Positions 29,734 through 37,421 of a DNA stretch of 64,000 nt are shown here, one piece after another. Each line of letters starts with the position of its first letter. The stretch's first letter is position 1. The position numbers and the translations under genes are program-made. The notes below the pieces were generated by a model. That model searched no databases, was not told the origin of the DNA, and saw only the letters and a list, made by a program, of their open reading frames with translations. The stretch is from Leptospira inadai serovar Lyme str. 10 (GTDB lineage Bacteria > Spirochaetota > Leptospiria > Leptospirales > Leptospiraceae), in contig NZ_AHMM02000015.1 in NCBI RefSeq assembly GCF_000243675.2, positions 124,001 to 188,000 of the forward strand, written 5' to 3'.

Positions 29734-29883
29734 GGCCAGAAGACTGAAGACAGTAGCTGTTAGATGTTGAAAATGCTACAGAGGACGGGGGAAAATCCAC
29801 TCTTAGCATAAAAATCTTTCTATAGTACGTGGAAATTTCGTTTATCGATGTTCTGTCCTCAGTCATCTGTCTTCTGTCCTCTG
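29734..29883 (+). repeat. Dispersed repeat, copy C
   Basis: About 150 bp. Its first ~95 bp are almost identical to copy B, 1654 bp upstream. Its right end (ctgtcttctgtcctctgg) runs into the 3' end of the lipoprotein gene on the minus strand and supplies that gene's last codons and stop. Copies B and C frame the two toxin-antitoxin modules as direct repeats. Confidence 0.75.
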
Positions 29884-30290
29884 GAATGAGAACCTGTGCC
29901 GACAACTTCCCCTTCCACAACGCCGCAACTCCTCATGATTGGAACGGTTGGAAACGGAAGAAATAGCATGAACACGGTCCAAGGTGGAAAAAAATCGATT
30001 CCATCGATATATACGACTGCGTTCTTCAGTTTGACCGATTTGTGCTCATCAAAATCGGGATCGGCAATTAGATCGTTCCAAGTGGAAGGAAAAGGGCGAT
30101 TGTACCAAAACAAAACGATGAATGAATACATACATTTCCGAAATTTGACCTTATTCGGCTGAACGACTTGCACCTCTTCCATTTTAGGGGAACCGTTCGG
30201 ATCAATCTGGATCCTCCGAATGTATCCTTTCTCGTATAAGCAGGCCTGAAGCGTGAGGATAATCAGAACGAAGATTATAAATCGACTCAT
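29859..30290 (-). CDS. Putative lipoprotein with repeat-derived C-terminus
   Basis: The ATG at 30290 gives MSRFIIFVLIILTLQACLYE, a short signal with lipobox LQAC and Cys17. The 143-residue product has no domain that I recognise; a hydrophobic segment is seen at PPWTVFMLFLPFPTVPIM. The last seven residues (RGQKTDD) and the stop are encoded by repeat copy C, so the original C-terminus was probably replaced. It overlaps the upstream lipoprotein gene by ATGA, so the two form a pair. Confidence 0.7.
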   Translation of the reverse strand: MSRFIIFVLIILTLQACLYEKGYIRRIQIDPNGSPKMEEVQVVQPNKVKFRKCMYSFIVLFWYNRPFPSTWNDLIADPDFDEHKSVKLKNAVVYIDGIDFFPPWTVFMLFLPFPTVPIMRSCGVVEGEVVGTGSHSRGQKTDD

Positions 30291-30643
30291 TTCTTTTTTC
30301 TTTCCGGAGTGTATTCGATTTTCCAACAACCGCCGGAATGTTCGAAGTGAACGTCGAGGAAGGCTATAATTTTAGGATCCCTTTCCATCTCCTTCTTGAG
30401 AGCCTCCCTAAGAACATCCGTCTTTGCCCCATGAATGCCCACTTGAAACGCATTCAAAAAGGTTTTATCGCATAATTCGGTTTTAATTCGTTCGTTCGAC
30501 GCTAGGGTATGGGTCGCGGAATATTCCGATCCGATCGTAAGCTCGTCGAACTGTCCGAGAACTTTCCTCCCGTAACAATCCAGTAAAGATAGGGAGGCAA
30601 CAAAGCACGCAATAATGCGCACGCAAATAGGATTCAAACTCAT
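30287..30643 (-). CDS. Putative small lipoprotein
   Basis: A protein of 118 residues. Its hydrophobic leader ends in SLLDC, an acceptable spirochaetal lipobox, followed by a soluble domain of about 95 residues with two further Cys and a Lys-rich end. It is unlike anything I can name. The stop overlaps the start of the next lipoprotein gene by 4 bp, so both are translated together, possibly as partners in the outer envelope. Confidence 0.68.
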   Translation of the reverse strand: MSLNPICVRIIACFVASLSLLDCYGRKVLGQFDELTIGSEYSATHTLASNERIKTELCDKTFLNAFQVGIHGAKTDVLREALKKEMERDPKIIAFLDVHFEHSGGCWKIEYTPERKKK

Positions 30644-31056
30644 CTTTAAGGTAGAAACTTCCTTTCTTTACCGAGGAAGTCAAGAGCCATTCTCTAATTC
30701 GCGTATAAGTCCGATGTACAAATAGAAGATAAGAATTTCGTAAAAGCCGATCGAACGAACGGAAGTATATCGCAATGAAAATGATACGAATATTTAAAAA
30801 AGAAGTTCGAAAGAATTTCCTAAAAAAATTCACTTAATAACTCATTTAATAAGCGAAATATAAGCGGGAGGCTCCGAGGTGTTAGAATTGATTTTAAAAA
30901 GCGGAACCAGCTCGAACTTAAAAAGATACCTTCATAATCGTGGATCTAAAACGAGGACGCACTAACCGGAATGCCGGAGCTTGTTCCGATATTCTTAGCG
31001 GCGATATTCTTTCGAAGATAAGTGCGCCGAAATCGGAGCCTTTTTTCTCTTAAAAT
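30644..31056. other. Intergenic region with no recognised feature
   Basis: This 413-bp stretch separates two minus-strand units. It is AT-rich around 30770-30860. I see no convincing ORF, tRNA, repeat copy or T-tailed hairpin. It presumably holds the promoter of the lipoprotein pair. Confidence 0.5.
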
Positions 31057-31761
31057 TTAATACGGAAGTTTATCTAGCTTACTCGAAATATCATCCAAGT
31101 AACTCGCTTGGATTTCCTGGATTTCCAGCAATTTCCTGTTTTGATGCGCGATCAGATAATCGATCTTTTCGTGCAAAAGCTTGATTTCCAATTCCGCCTT
31201 TAGATTAATTTTGTAATCGTGTTCGCTGCGAATTCTGTCCTTTTGCTCCTGACGATTTTGACTCATCATGATGATCGGCGCCTGAATCGCGGCAACACAG
31301 GAAAGCAATAAATTCAAAAGTATGAACGGGTAAACGTCGAAGGGACGAAAGAAAACATTTCCTACGTTGATCGATATCCAAATCAAGATGAATGTGAAAA
31401 ACGAAAAAATGAAAGTCCAGCTTCCGCCAAACTCCGCCAGCTGATCGGAGATTTTCTCTCCGAAAGTAAGCCGATGCTCCATCGTCGGTTCGATATTTTC
31501 GGAGAGAATCTCATTCTTTTCTATCGATTCGAGAACCTCTTTCTCCAATCGATCCAATTCGGTAGATTCTTCGTTTATCAAATGGCTCAGGTATTTTTTT
31601 TGGAATTCCTTGACTTTCGGAATCGAAATGAACGAATCGGGAGTCAGTTCAGGATACTCTAACTTCATTTTTTGGAAAATGAGCCTCGGAATCGTACTCG
31701 CCTTATAACAGTTTTCCGAATCCGCTTCCTCTTTCGTAATCGAACAAACCACCTTATCCAT
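31057..31761 (-). CDS. DUF1003 family membrane protein
   Basis: A protein of 234 residues. A cytoplasmic N-terminal part includes a Cys near residue 7, then DUF1003 begins at about residue 105: FGEKISDQLAEFGGSWTFI, two membrane helices with the VYPFILLNLLLSCVAAIQAPIIMMSQNRQ block, and a charged coiled coil to the end. The family is widespread and uncharacterised, sometimes annotated with magnesium transport without proof. It appears to be a stand-alone gene. Confidence 0.85.
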   Translation of the reverse strand: MDKVVCSITKEEADSENCYKASTIPRLIFQKMKLEYPELTPDSFISIPKVKEFQKKYLSHLINEESTELDRLEKEVLESIEKNEILSENIEPTMEHRLTFGEKISDQLAEFGGSWTFIFSFFTFILIWISINVGNVFFRPFDVYPFILLNLLLSCVAAIQAPIIMMSQNRQEQKDRIRSEHDYKINLKAELEIKLLHEKIDYLIAHQNRKLLEIQEIQASYLDDISSKLDKLPY

Positions 31762-31810
31762 CTTAGACCTCTTATCAAAGATTGATAAGAGTCACCGGGA
31801 AAAGCAATTG

Positions 31811-32506
31811 CTAAAATGAACCGGAAATAATCGCCCGATTCTTTCCTTCCGGAATCAAGGAAGGGTGGATCGCCCAGGATAAAGCCGGCGGCAATACCTT
31901 AAAGCCATCGGACGATAGAGTTCCCTCCGTTACATACTTTGCGTACAGTCTATTGATCGTTTCCCCATCCGATATAAATCGGTCCGGCTGCCCGTCTCCG
32001 TTCGTATCCAACTCCATACGAGACATCGGATAAATCCAAAGGTCCACTCCCGGCTTGTGATCGGTATCGGACTCGATCCTAGCGATAATCCCGGAAATCG
32101 ATTGGGGGGACGCAAGCCAGTTAAAATAGACGGTCGTTTCAAATCTTCCGTCTCCGTTCAAATCCTGAAGTTCCACTATTTTGAAATTATTAGGTCCATA
32201 ATAGGTCTTCACATCGATCGGCCTTCCGGGTTTCGTTGCCAGTTCTCTATAGAGAACATTCGTATTTTTTGGATTCGTAGGGTCACCGGATACCCATTGC
32301 CAAGTATCCGCCATACCGGATCGGCGCTCATCAATCTCGATAAATACGATCTTCCCTGTCTTCTTAAATAGATAGGAGTGGACATTAGGGTCCACTCCTC
32401 TTACCGCAGAATAATCGGTCGTCTCGAACGATCCGGAACAAGATAGAACCAAGAAATAACCGCAGAAAGGGAGAAATATTAAGAATATTTGCCGCAAAAA
32501 AGACAT
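31811..32506 (-). CDS. Putative lipoprotein with Asp-rich calcium-binding-like loops
   Basis: From the ATG at 32506 (MSFLRQIFLIFLPFCGYFLV) the leader ends at SCS, a plausible lipidation Cys near residue 23. The mature region of about 210 residues contains two DxNGDGxxE/D loops, DLNGDGRFETT and DTNGDGQPDRF, resembling the Ca2+ loops of FG-GAP/dockerin-type repeats. An exported, surface or periplasmic role is likely; binding partners are unknown. It lies 49 bp downstream of nothing coding on its own strand, and 49 bp from the DUF1003 gene. Confidence 0.7.
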   Translation of the reverse strand: MSFLRQIFLIFLPFCGYFLVLSCSGSFETTDYSAVRGVDPNVHSYLFKKTGKIVFIEIDERRSGMADTWQWVSGDPTNPKNTNVLYRELATKPGRPIDVKTYYGPNNFKIVELQDLNGDGRFETTVYFNWLASPQSISGIIARIESDTDHKPGVDLWIYPMSRMELDTNGDGQPDRFISDGETINRLYAKYVTEGTLSSDGFKVLPPALSWAIHPSLIPEGKNRAIISGSF

Positions 32507-32524
32507 ACCAATGCCAACCGTCAT

Positions 32525-32877
32525 TTTAACACCCAGTAGATTTTTATTTTTGGCAGAAATGATAGAAACGAGTTCAAAAATAAATCGTAAAGATAAGTCG
32601 ATCTCTGGACTCTCAGGACAAAAAAGGAAGAATTCTTACTTTCCTAACAAAATATCCTTGGCAAGTTTCATTTTCAATAAATCAAGTATCATTATGATGT
32701 TTTATTTATGAATTATTTTTCATTTTAACCAAATCTGACCAAAAATCCTTCTTTCCCATTTTTGTCAAATTGAATATTAATTACAATATTTTATATCAAA
32801 AAGATAATTTTTATCGACGCGTAGAAAATCATTCCGAAGAATGCCCCTTAAACCTAAGTACGGAGATCTTCTTCACC
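32525..32877. other. AT-rich divergent intergenic region
   Basis: About 350 bp between two divergent lipoprotein genes. It is strongly AT-rich from 32640 to 32810 and must hold both promoters, but I cannot assign clear -35/-10 pairs. No ORF that I believe. Confidence 0.5.
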
Positions 32878-33612
32878 ATGAAAAAAATAATATTGACCGG
32901 GATTGCAATTATTTGCCTTTCCAGTTTCACCAATTGTACACAAAAGAAAAAGAGTAACGATGACGCCGCGATCATTGCCCTTTTGGCCCTAACCTCCGGA
33001 AACTGTGCCCAGACTCAAAAATTAGGGCCCAACAGTTACCTTTCTTCTCTATCGCCCATTCCTTCCAGCTCTTGCAACCAAGCAACTCTCTACGGAACGG
33101 ACCCAAATGCAACCTTTACGATCGCCAAAGGGCAATTCACGGCTGCTCTTAATATCGCTCAAGGCCTTAGCGGATGTACAAATACGAGTGCGGCAATTCA
33201 AAATCAGATGAACGGTGGCCCCCTAAGCCAAAGTGCTTGGACATCAGTGACCGCAAGTTTACAATGGACCCCGATCACAAGTATGATTGCGGAAGGAAGT
33301 GCCTCTATTACTAAATCTTGGCCTTCCTTGACTACGGCACAAACCAGTGCAATTATCTCCGCTAGCGTAGCCCAATTCCAAAATTTTCAATATGAAAATT
33401 TAGTAATGACTTTTGCATCAATAGCAAGTGAACCTTCCTGCTCATCTGCCGTCCTCGCTAAAATAAATACGGACTTTCCTACAAGCCAATTTCTTTGGAG
33501 CAATGTTACACCGACTGCGGCCGCGCCTACGTTAATAGCAATCGGATGTTCTTATGGAACGTCTCGTAACACCGCTATCGGCCAGTGCGCGACTTTAAAT
33601 AATACCTATTAA
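32878..33612 (+). CDS. Putative lipoprotein (Leptospira type)
   Basis: The start is the ATG at 32878, giving MKKIILTGIAIICLSSFTNC with lipobox FTNC (Cys20); the frame is open upstream but lacks a signal there. The 244-residue product continues with a charged KKKSNDD linker, as leptospiral lipoproteins often do, then a Ser/Thr/Ala-rich domain with several Cys. No named domain is recognised. A strong terminator follows 24 bp after the stop. Confidence 0.75.
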   Translation: MKKIILTGIAIICLSSFTNCTQKKKSNDDAAIIALLALTSGNCAQTQKLGPNSYLSSLSPIPSSSCNQATLYGTDPNATFTIAKGQFTAALNIAQGLSGCTNTSAAIQNQMNGGPLSQSAWTSVTASLQWTPITSMIAEGSASITKSWPSLTTAQTSAIISASVAQFQNFQYENLVMTFASIASEPSCSSAVLAKINTDFPTSQFLWSNVTPTAAAPTLIAIGCSYGTSRNTAIGQCATLNNTY

Positions 33613-33636
33613 TCAAAGCGAATCACTGATCTTGTT

Positions 33637-33664
33637 AGGACCTTTCTGGAAGAAAGGTCCTTTT
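33637..33664 (+). terminator. Rho-independent terminator of the lipoprotein gene
   Basis: AGGACCTTTCT and AGAAAGGTCCT form a perfect 11-bp stem with a three-base loop, and the T run extends to 33664. Repeat copy D starts at the very next base. Confidence 0.92.
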
Positions 33665-33808
33665 CAGAGGACAGATGACTGAGGACAGACGCGCTCGATG
33701 TTATGAAGGCAGCTGGGCTAGAGGACCGATCTACTATAACGCAAGAATCTTCCTCTAGAACATGGAAACTATGCTTATCAATGTTCAGTCCTCCGTCCTC
33801 TGTCTTCT
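33665..33808 (+). repeat. Dispersed repeat, copy D
   Basis: About 144 bp, beginning CAGAGGACAGATGACTGAGG and ending cagtcctccgtcctctgtct. The core (ctactataacgcaagaatct) is closest to copy E. It lies directly against the terminator of the preceding gene, an insertion point that leaves expression unaffected. The rest of the gap to 34165 holds no gene that I can support. Confidence 0.72.
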
Positions 33809-34165
33809 CCTTAAAATTTCCGTAATGGAAGTAAATTAATTTCGTGCACGGATCGCAGAGGCTTGGAACGAAAATCGAATCGCAAAGGTTAAATGTTCCT
33901 CCGTCAGAGTTTGATACATCCCGTTTGGGATATCATTCCTCTCGATCTTAGAAATTCGTTTATTATAATAATTTGTAACCCTTTCTTCCTGAGATATCCT
34001 TCCGTACTCTAGATTCGTTTCGAGGAAGAGTTCAGGAATTATAATTCCGAAACTTCTATTTTCTCAAACGAGGAAACTATCGAATCGTCATGAATATTCC
34101 TCTATTCGATATTTTACTTGATTTAAATTATGCTATTTTAGAATATTTTATATAAAGGTATTTGT

Positions 34166-34813
34166 ATGTTTCTAAAGGAGATTCGTCATTTTTATGAGTG
34201 GAAGGATTTACTCTACTCTCCGGAACATTTCGTCCAAGGGTTTCCCGCGTTTGAATTGGCGAGAGAATGGCAGGAAGCCGAGGGAATTCCGGAAGGAGTT
34301 TCCAATCGATTTTCGCGATTAAAGGAATTGTCCGATTTGAAATTTATGTTCGGGATTCCCCAGTATAAAATCTCGATGCCCCCGCTTTCACAGCAGTCGC
34401 AAGCGGATCTATTAGCATTTTGTAAAAATCGAGCGGGACTCTGGATCTTAGCGGTCGACGGTAAGGAATCCCTAGGCCCTATCATCTCCGATTGGTTGGA
34501 AGAATCTCCCGCGAGATTGCAAAAACTCTCCTCTCTACTTTCCACACTGGGAATCCGACTGGAGCGAACTCTTTCCTTACGTTACCAACTGCTCCGAAGA
34601 CTTTATTCCCTGGTTTCCGTAATGGATGATTTTTCGACGCCGAGAGGTATTTTTCTCGTCCAAAGCTTCGGCAAAAATCCGGGCATCCAAACCGATTTTA
34701 ATCAACTATTGGAGGCTTTCGAAATCGTACCGAATCATGATTTCCTTCCGGAGCCCTCGATCATAGGAGGACGAAGCATCTATTTCGCGTTGCATCGCTC
34801 TTTGGAAATATGA
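34166..34813 (+). CDS. DUF6946-like protein
   Basis: A protein of 215 residues preceded by AAAGG. The conserved pieces are GFPAFELAREWQEAEGIPEGV near residue 29, SQADLLAFCKNRAGLWILAVDGKES near residue 80, and a nearby SDWLEESP. The SQ-x-D and (V/A)DGKE blocks match the DUF6946 pattern, in which the acidic and Lys residues look like a nuclease-type active site. That reading is speculative. It is a single gene, with no obvious operon. Confidence 0.6.
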   Translation: MFLKEIRHFYEWKDLLYSPEHFVQGFPAFELAREWQEAEGIPEGVSNRFSRLKELSDLKFMFGIPQYKISMPPLSQQSQADLLAFCKNRAGLWILAVDGKESLGPIISDWLEESPARLQKLSSLLSTLGIRLERTLSLRYQLLRRLYSLVSVMDDFSTPRGIFLVQSFGKNPGIQTDFNQLLEAFEIVPNHDFLPEPSIIGGRSIYFALHRSLEI

Positions 34814-34907
34814 TTTGGATACGACTTCGTCCAAACCGCAGGTATAGCCGGCATCGATCGGAAGGCTTGCCGAATCCGTTAAACGGAAAGTAGAAATCTA
34901 AATGCTG

Positions 34908-35210
34908 CTACCGCGTCCGTTTCTTCTTCTTTACGGAGGCAGCTTTTAAGGTCTTTCTGCTTTGACTTTTCAATTTTCCGGAGGCGGAAGCGTAAAAGAA
35001 AAATTCCACAGGCTTGCCTAAAAACCTACTTAATTCTAACAACTCCAAGACATCTACTCGTCTTTGACAGGATTCGATCTTGGAAACCAAGGATTGCTTT
35101 ATGCCTAGCGCTTGAGCTACATCCTCTTGAGTCAGTTCCGCCGAAATACGTGCTTGTCGCACTTTATCTATGATCCGGCGATATTCGTCGCTATATATAG
35201 TCTTACTCAA
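34908..35210 (-). CDS. XRE-family HTH regulator, twin 1
   Basis: A 100-residue protein starting at TTG (SKTIYSDEYR follows), with GGGAG six bases upstream. The HTH covers about residues 15-70: AELTQEDVAQALGIKQSLVSKIE. After VEFFFYA comes a strongly basic Lys-rich tail (KTLKAASVKKKKRTR). It is a paralogue of the gene at 35472-35753. A short ORF, ATGGGAGAACTTTGA, ends on the start codon. Its target is unknown; autoregulation through the shared promoter motif is likely. Confidence 0.85.
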   Translation of the reverse strand: MSKTIYSDEYRRIIDKVRQARISAELTQEDVAQALGIKQSLVSKIESCQRRVDVLELLELSRFLGKPVEFFFYASASGKLKSQSRKTLKAASVKKKKRTR

Positions 35211-35238
35211 AGTTCTCCCATTTTACTTCTATTTTCTT

Positions 35239-35251
35239 TATATACCAAATC
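35239..35251 (-). promoter_or_regulatory. Shared 13-bp promoter/operator motif, XRE twin 1
   Basis: On the minus strand GATTTGGTATATA lies 29 bp upstream of the TTG start, exactly the distance seen for twin 2. TATATA would serve as the -10 element. No clear -35 is seen, which suits control by an activator or repressor. Confidence 0.6.
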
Positions 35252-35471
35252 GGAATAGGGAAAAATTCGTTGATAAACGAAAAGGACAAAATCAGATCCG
35301 ATTGACAAATATCTTGTTTTGAAAATGTAAAAGAAATTTACTTCGGCCGGAAATTTTACGAGGGCGCGGAATTTCCGAAAACAGGATGAGATTCCGTGGT
35401 CCGGAAAGTAGGATATCAAATTGAGTTTTTAGGCGGAAATTGTCCGTAAACGAACTAGGTTCGAGACCAAG

Positions 35472-35753
35472 CTACTTCTTTTTCGGAACTGCGGCTTTTA
35501 AGGTTCTTTTTTTGGGACGATCCGTCTCGTCAAACCGGAAAAAGAAATCCACAGGTTTTCGGTATAATTTGGCGAACGTCCAAAATTCGATCACGTCTAT
35601 TCTCCGATCGCCCGATTCGATTTTAGATATATAGGATTGCGGCTCGCCGAGAGCATTGGCAACTTCGACTTGCGTGTATCCGGCTTCCTTCCTGGCCCGC
35701 TTTAAAAGCCTTTGGAAAGAACGATATTCCTCAGTATAGATTGTTTTCGCCAA
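35472..35753 (-). CDS. XRE-family HTH regulator, twin 2
   Basis: A 93-residue protein from a TTG (AKTIYTEEYRSFQRLLKRAR). The HTH is YTQVEVANALGEPQSYISKIESG. It shares with twin 1 the KTIY(S/T)(D/E)EYR start, the RRIDVIEFW/RRVDVLELL segment, PVDFFF/PVEFFF and a basic tail (KKRTLKAAVPKKK). The two genes lie in tandem 261 bp apart and probably arose by duplication. It is divergent from the isonitrile hydratase-like gene (101 bp). Confidence 0.85.
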   Translation of the reverse strand: MAKTIYTEEYRSFQRLLKRARKEAGYTQVEVANALGEPQSYISKIESGDRRIDVIEFWTFAKLYRKPVDFFFRFDETDRPKKRTLKAAVPKKK

Positions 35754-35781
35754 AACATAAATATTCTACTTTCCAAACCGG

Positions 35782-35794
35782 TATATACCAAATC
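35782..35794 (-). promoter_or_regulatory. Shared 13-bp promoter/operator motif, XRE twin 2
   Basis: The same GATTTGGTATATA on the minus strand, again 29 bp before the start codon. Similarity extends a few bases further upstream (TATCCTGATTTGG against TATTCCGATTTGG). Confidence 0.6.
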
Positions 35795-35854
35795 AGGATA
35801 TGAAGATTCCGGAATCCTGCTTGCTCCCGAAATAGATCCGTTTTTTCTACGGTC

Positions 35855-36547
35855 ATGCCTCAAACTTTTTCCATCGGTATGCTCCTTTTCCCGGATTTGA
35901 CTCATCTGGATCTTACGGGACCCCACGAAGTATTTTCTAGAATACCCAATACGAAACTTTCTCTCGTTGCAGAAGCGGTGGTTCCGATTTTGGCCGAGCG
36001 GGGACTCGCGATCTTGCCGGACCTTCCCCTTCAAGATTCGCCGAAATTCGACCTAGTTTTCGTTCCGGGTGGAACCGGGATAAATGCCGTCATGGAGAAT
36101 GAAAAAATCCTTTCTTGGCTTACGAACCAAGCGAAGTCCGCGAAGTACATAACCTCGGTTTGTACGGGTTCTCTGGCGCTGGCGGCTGCCGGACTTCTGG
36201 ACGGATTTTCCGCTACCACTCATTGGTTGTCGCTGGATATCCTACGGCTCTTTCCCGGTATCAACGTTAAGGAAGACAGAATCGTGCGGGATGGAAATCG
36301 TATTACGGGCGGCGGAGTGACTGCCGGAATCGACTTTGCCCTTAGTGTCGCCGCCGATCTGAACGGGGCCAACATCGCACAAGAAATTCAACTCATGCTC
36401 GAGTATGACCCCAGTCCTCCTTTTAACACGGGCCATCCAAGATCCGCGCCTAGAGAAATTCTAAATTCTGTCGCATCGAGTCGGAGAGAGGCTCAAATCA
36501 AACGAAAGGAAATCGCGGTCCGCGCGATTGAGCGACTCAAATCCTAA
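35855..36547 (+). CDS. DJ-1/PfpI family protein, isonitrile hydratase-like
   Basis: A protein of 230 residues in the class I glutamine amidotransferase-like fold. The nucleophile elbow TSVCTGSLALAAAGLLDG contains Cys103, and HLDLTGPHEVFSRIPN contains Asp19. Both match the Cys101/Asp17 pair of Pseudomonas isocyanide hydratase, which converts isonitriles to N-substituted formamides. SATTHWLSLD follows as in that subgroup. A general AraC-like DJ-1 regulator is excluded because there is no C-terminal HTH. It is divergent from XRE twin 2. Confidence 0.8.
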   Translation: MPQTFSIGMLLFPDLTHLDLTGPHEVFSRIPNTKLSLVAEAVVPILAERGLAILPDLPLQDSPKFDLVFVPGGTGINAVMENEKILSWLTNQAKSAKYITSVCTGSLALAAAGLLDGFSATTHWLSLDILRLFPGINVKEDRIVRDGNRITGGGVTAGIDFALSVAADLNGANIAQEIQLMLEYDPSPPFNTGHPRSAPREILNSVASSRREAQIKRKEIAVRAIERLKS

Positions 36548-36558
36548 AAATGGAGCCG

Positions 36559-37293
36559 CTAACTTTCCGGGTTTTTATTTCCGTCTAAACCCTTTAATAA
36601 ATCCACGAGTTCTCCTAAATGCCTAAGATCGCCTTTCTCGTTCTTATGAAAGGAAGTCCAACCCAATTCCCTTGTTGGAGTAATGTCCAACTCGACTTTG
36701 TCCCCGCAATAGAATAATTTCTCCGGGGGTAGACCGACCGTCTCGGAAGCCGCCTGAAAAATTCGGTGGGACGGTTTCTCGAATCCGAATTCGGCGGATA
36801 CAAAAATGGGATTAAAATAGGAAAGAACCCCTACACTATTCAACAAGTCCCGCAAACGGTGATCCCAATTCGAAATAATTCCGAGTCCATATCCGGATTT
36901 CTTTATGAACGAAAGTAAATGCGGAAATCCGGGATCGATTTCCCAAACGGACGGATCATCGAATTTTTGGAATATGGAAAGGAAGATCGGATCCGGATCC
37001 AAATTCGAGCCGATCTCTTTCAAAAAAATCCCGAGCAAATCCCTCCACCAACCTTCGCTTCCTCCGGAATGAGCGTGAAATTTATCGCGATGTTCGGGAA
37101 GAGGCTCCTTCGTTAATTCGGAGTAAGCCTTGCGAAACGCCCGCTCCAAAGAACCCGAGGGCCGATTTGCGTCGGTAAGCCCGAAATTTTTCAGCACGTC
37201 GAAGTATATTTCTCCCGCCGGTTTTTTCATCGTGAGGAGAGTGTCCCCGACATCCAGGAAAAGAAATCGATCGGAATTTAAAGATATTTGCAT
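36559..37293 (-). CDS. HAD-superfamily hydrolase, subfamily IA
   Basis: From the ATG at 37293 (244 residues); a TTG five codons upstream is possible. Motif I is FLDVGDTLL with the nucleophilic Asp, motif II SNWDHRL, motif III the Lys in FGFEKPSHRIF, and motif IV FYCGDKVELDI. The layout resembles HDHD3-type phosphatases. It ends 11 bp from the isonitrile hydratase-like gene on the opposite strand. The substrate is unknown. Confidence 0.88.
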   Translation of the reverse strand: MQISLNSDRFLFLDVGDTLLTMKKPAGEIYFDVLKNFGLTDANRPSGSLERAFRKAYSELTKEPLPEHRDKFHAHSGGSEGWWRDLLGIFLKEIGSNLDPDPIFLSIFQKFDDPSVWEIDPGFPHLLSFIKKSGYGLGIISNWDHRLRDLLNSVGVLSYFNPIFVSAEFGFEKPSHRIFQAASETVGLPPEKLFYCGDKVELDITPTRELGWTSFHKNEKGDLRHLGELVDLLKGLDGNKNPES

Positions 37294-37421
37294 TCTATTA
37301 ACATTCAAGAATAGGAGAATTCAGATCCCGAAATCCACGATACCTTTTTTCCGTATCAAGCTCCATTTCGTAAAAACAATCTTTCAGTCATTAGACTATT
37401 CGATAAACGTTAACTTCCCGA

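Noticed and set aside
28051..29920. Two similar minus-strand ORFs in copies B and C (shared YYRKIFMLRVDFPPSSVAF) as a conserved protein family
   Set aside because: They are translations of the near-identical repeat copies; the frame is not kept over full length in copies A, D and E and there is no ribosome binding site.
30483..30833. Minus-strand ORF of 116 codons beginning MNFFRKFFRTSF
   Set aside because: It overlaps the lipoprotein gene in another frame, and its composition does not look like a protein family.
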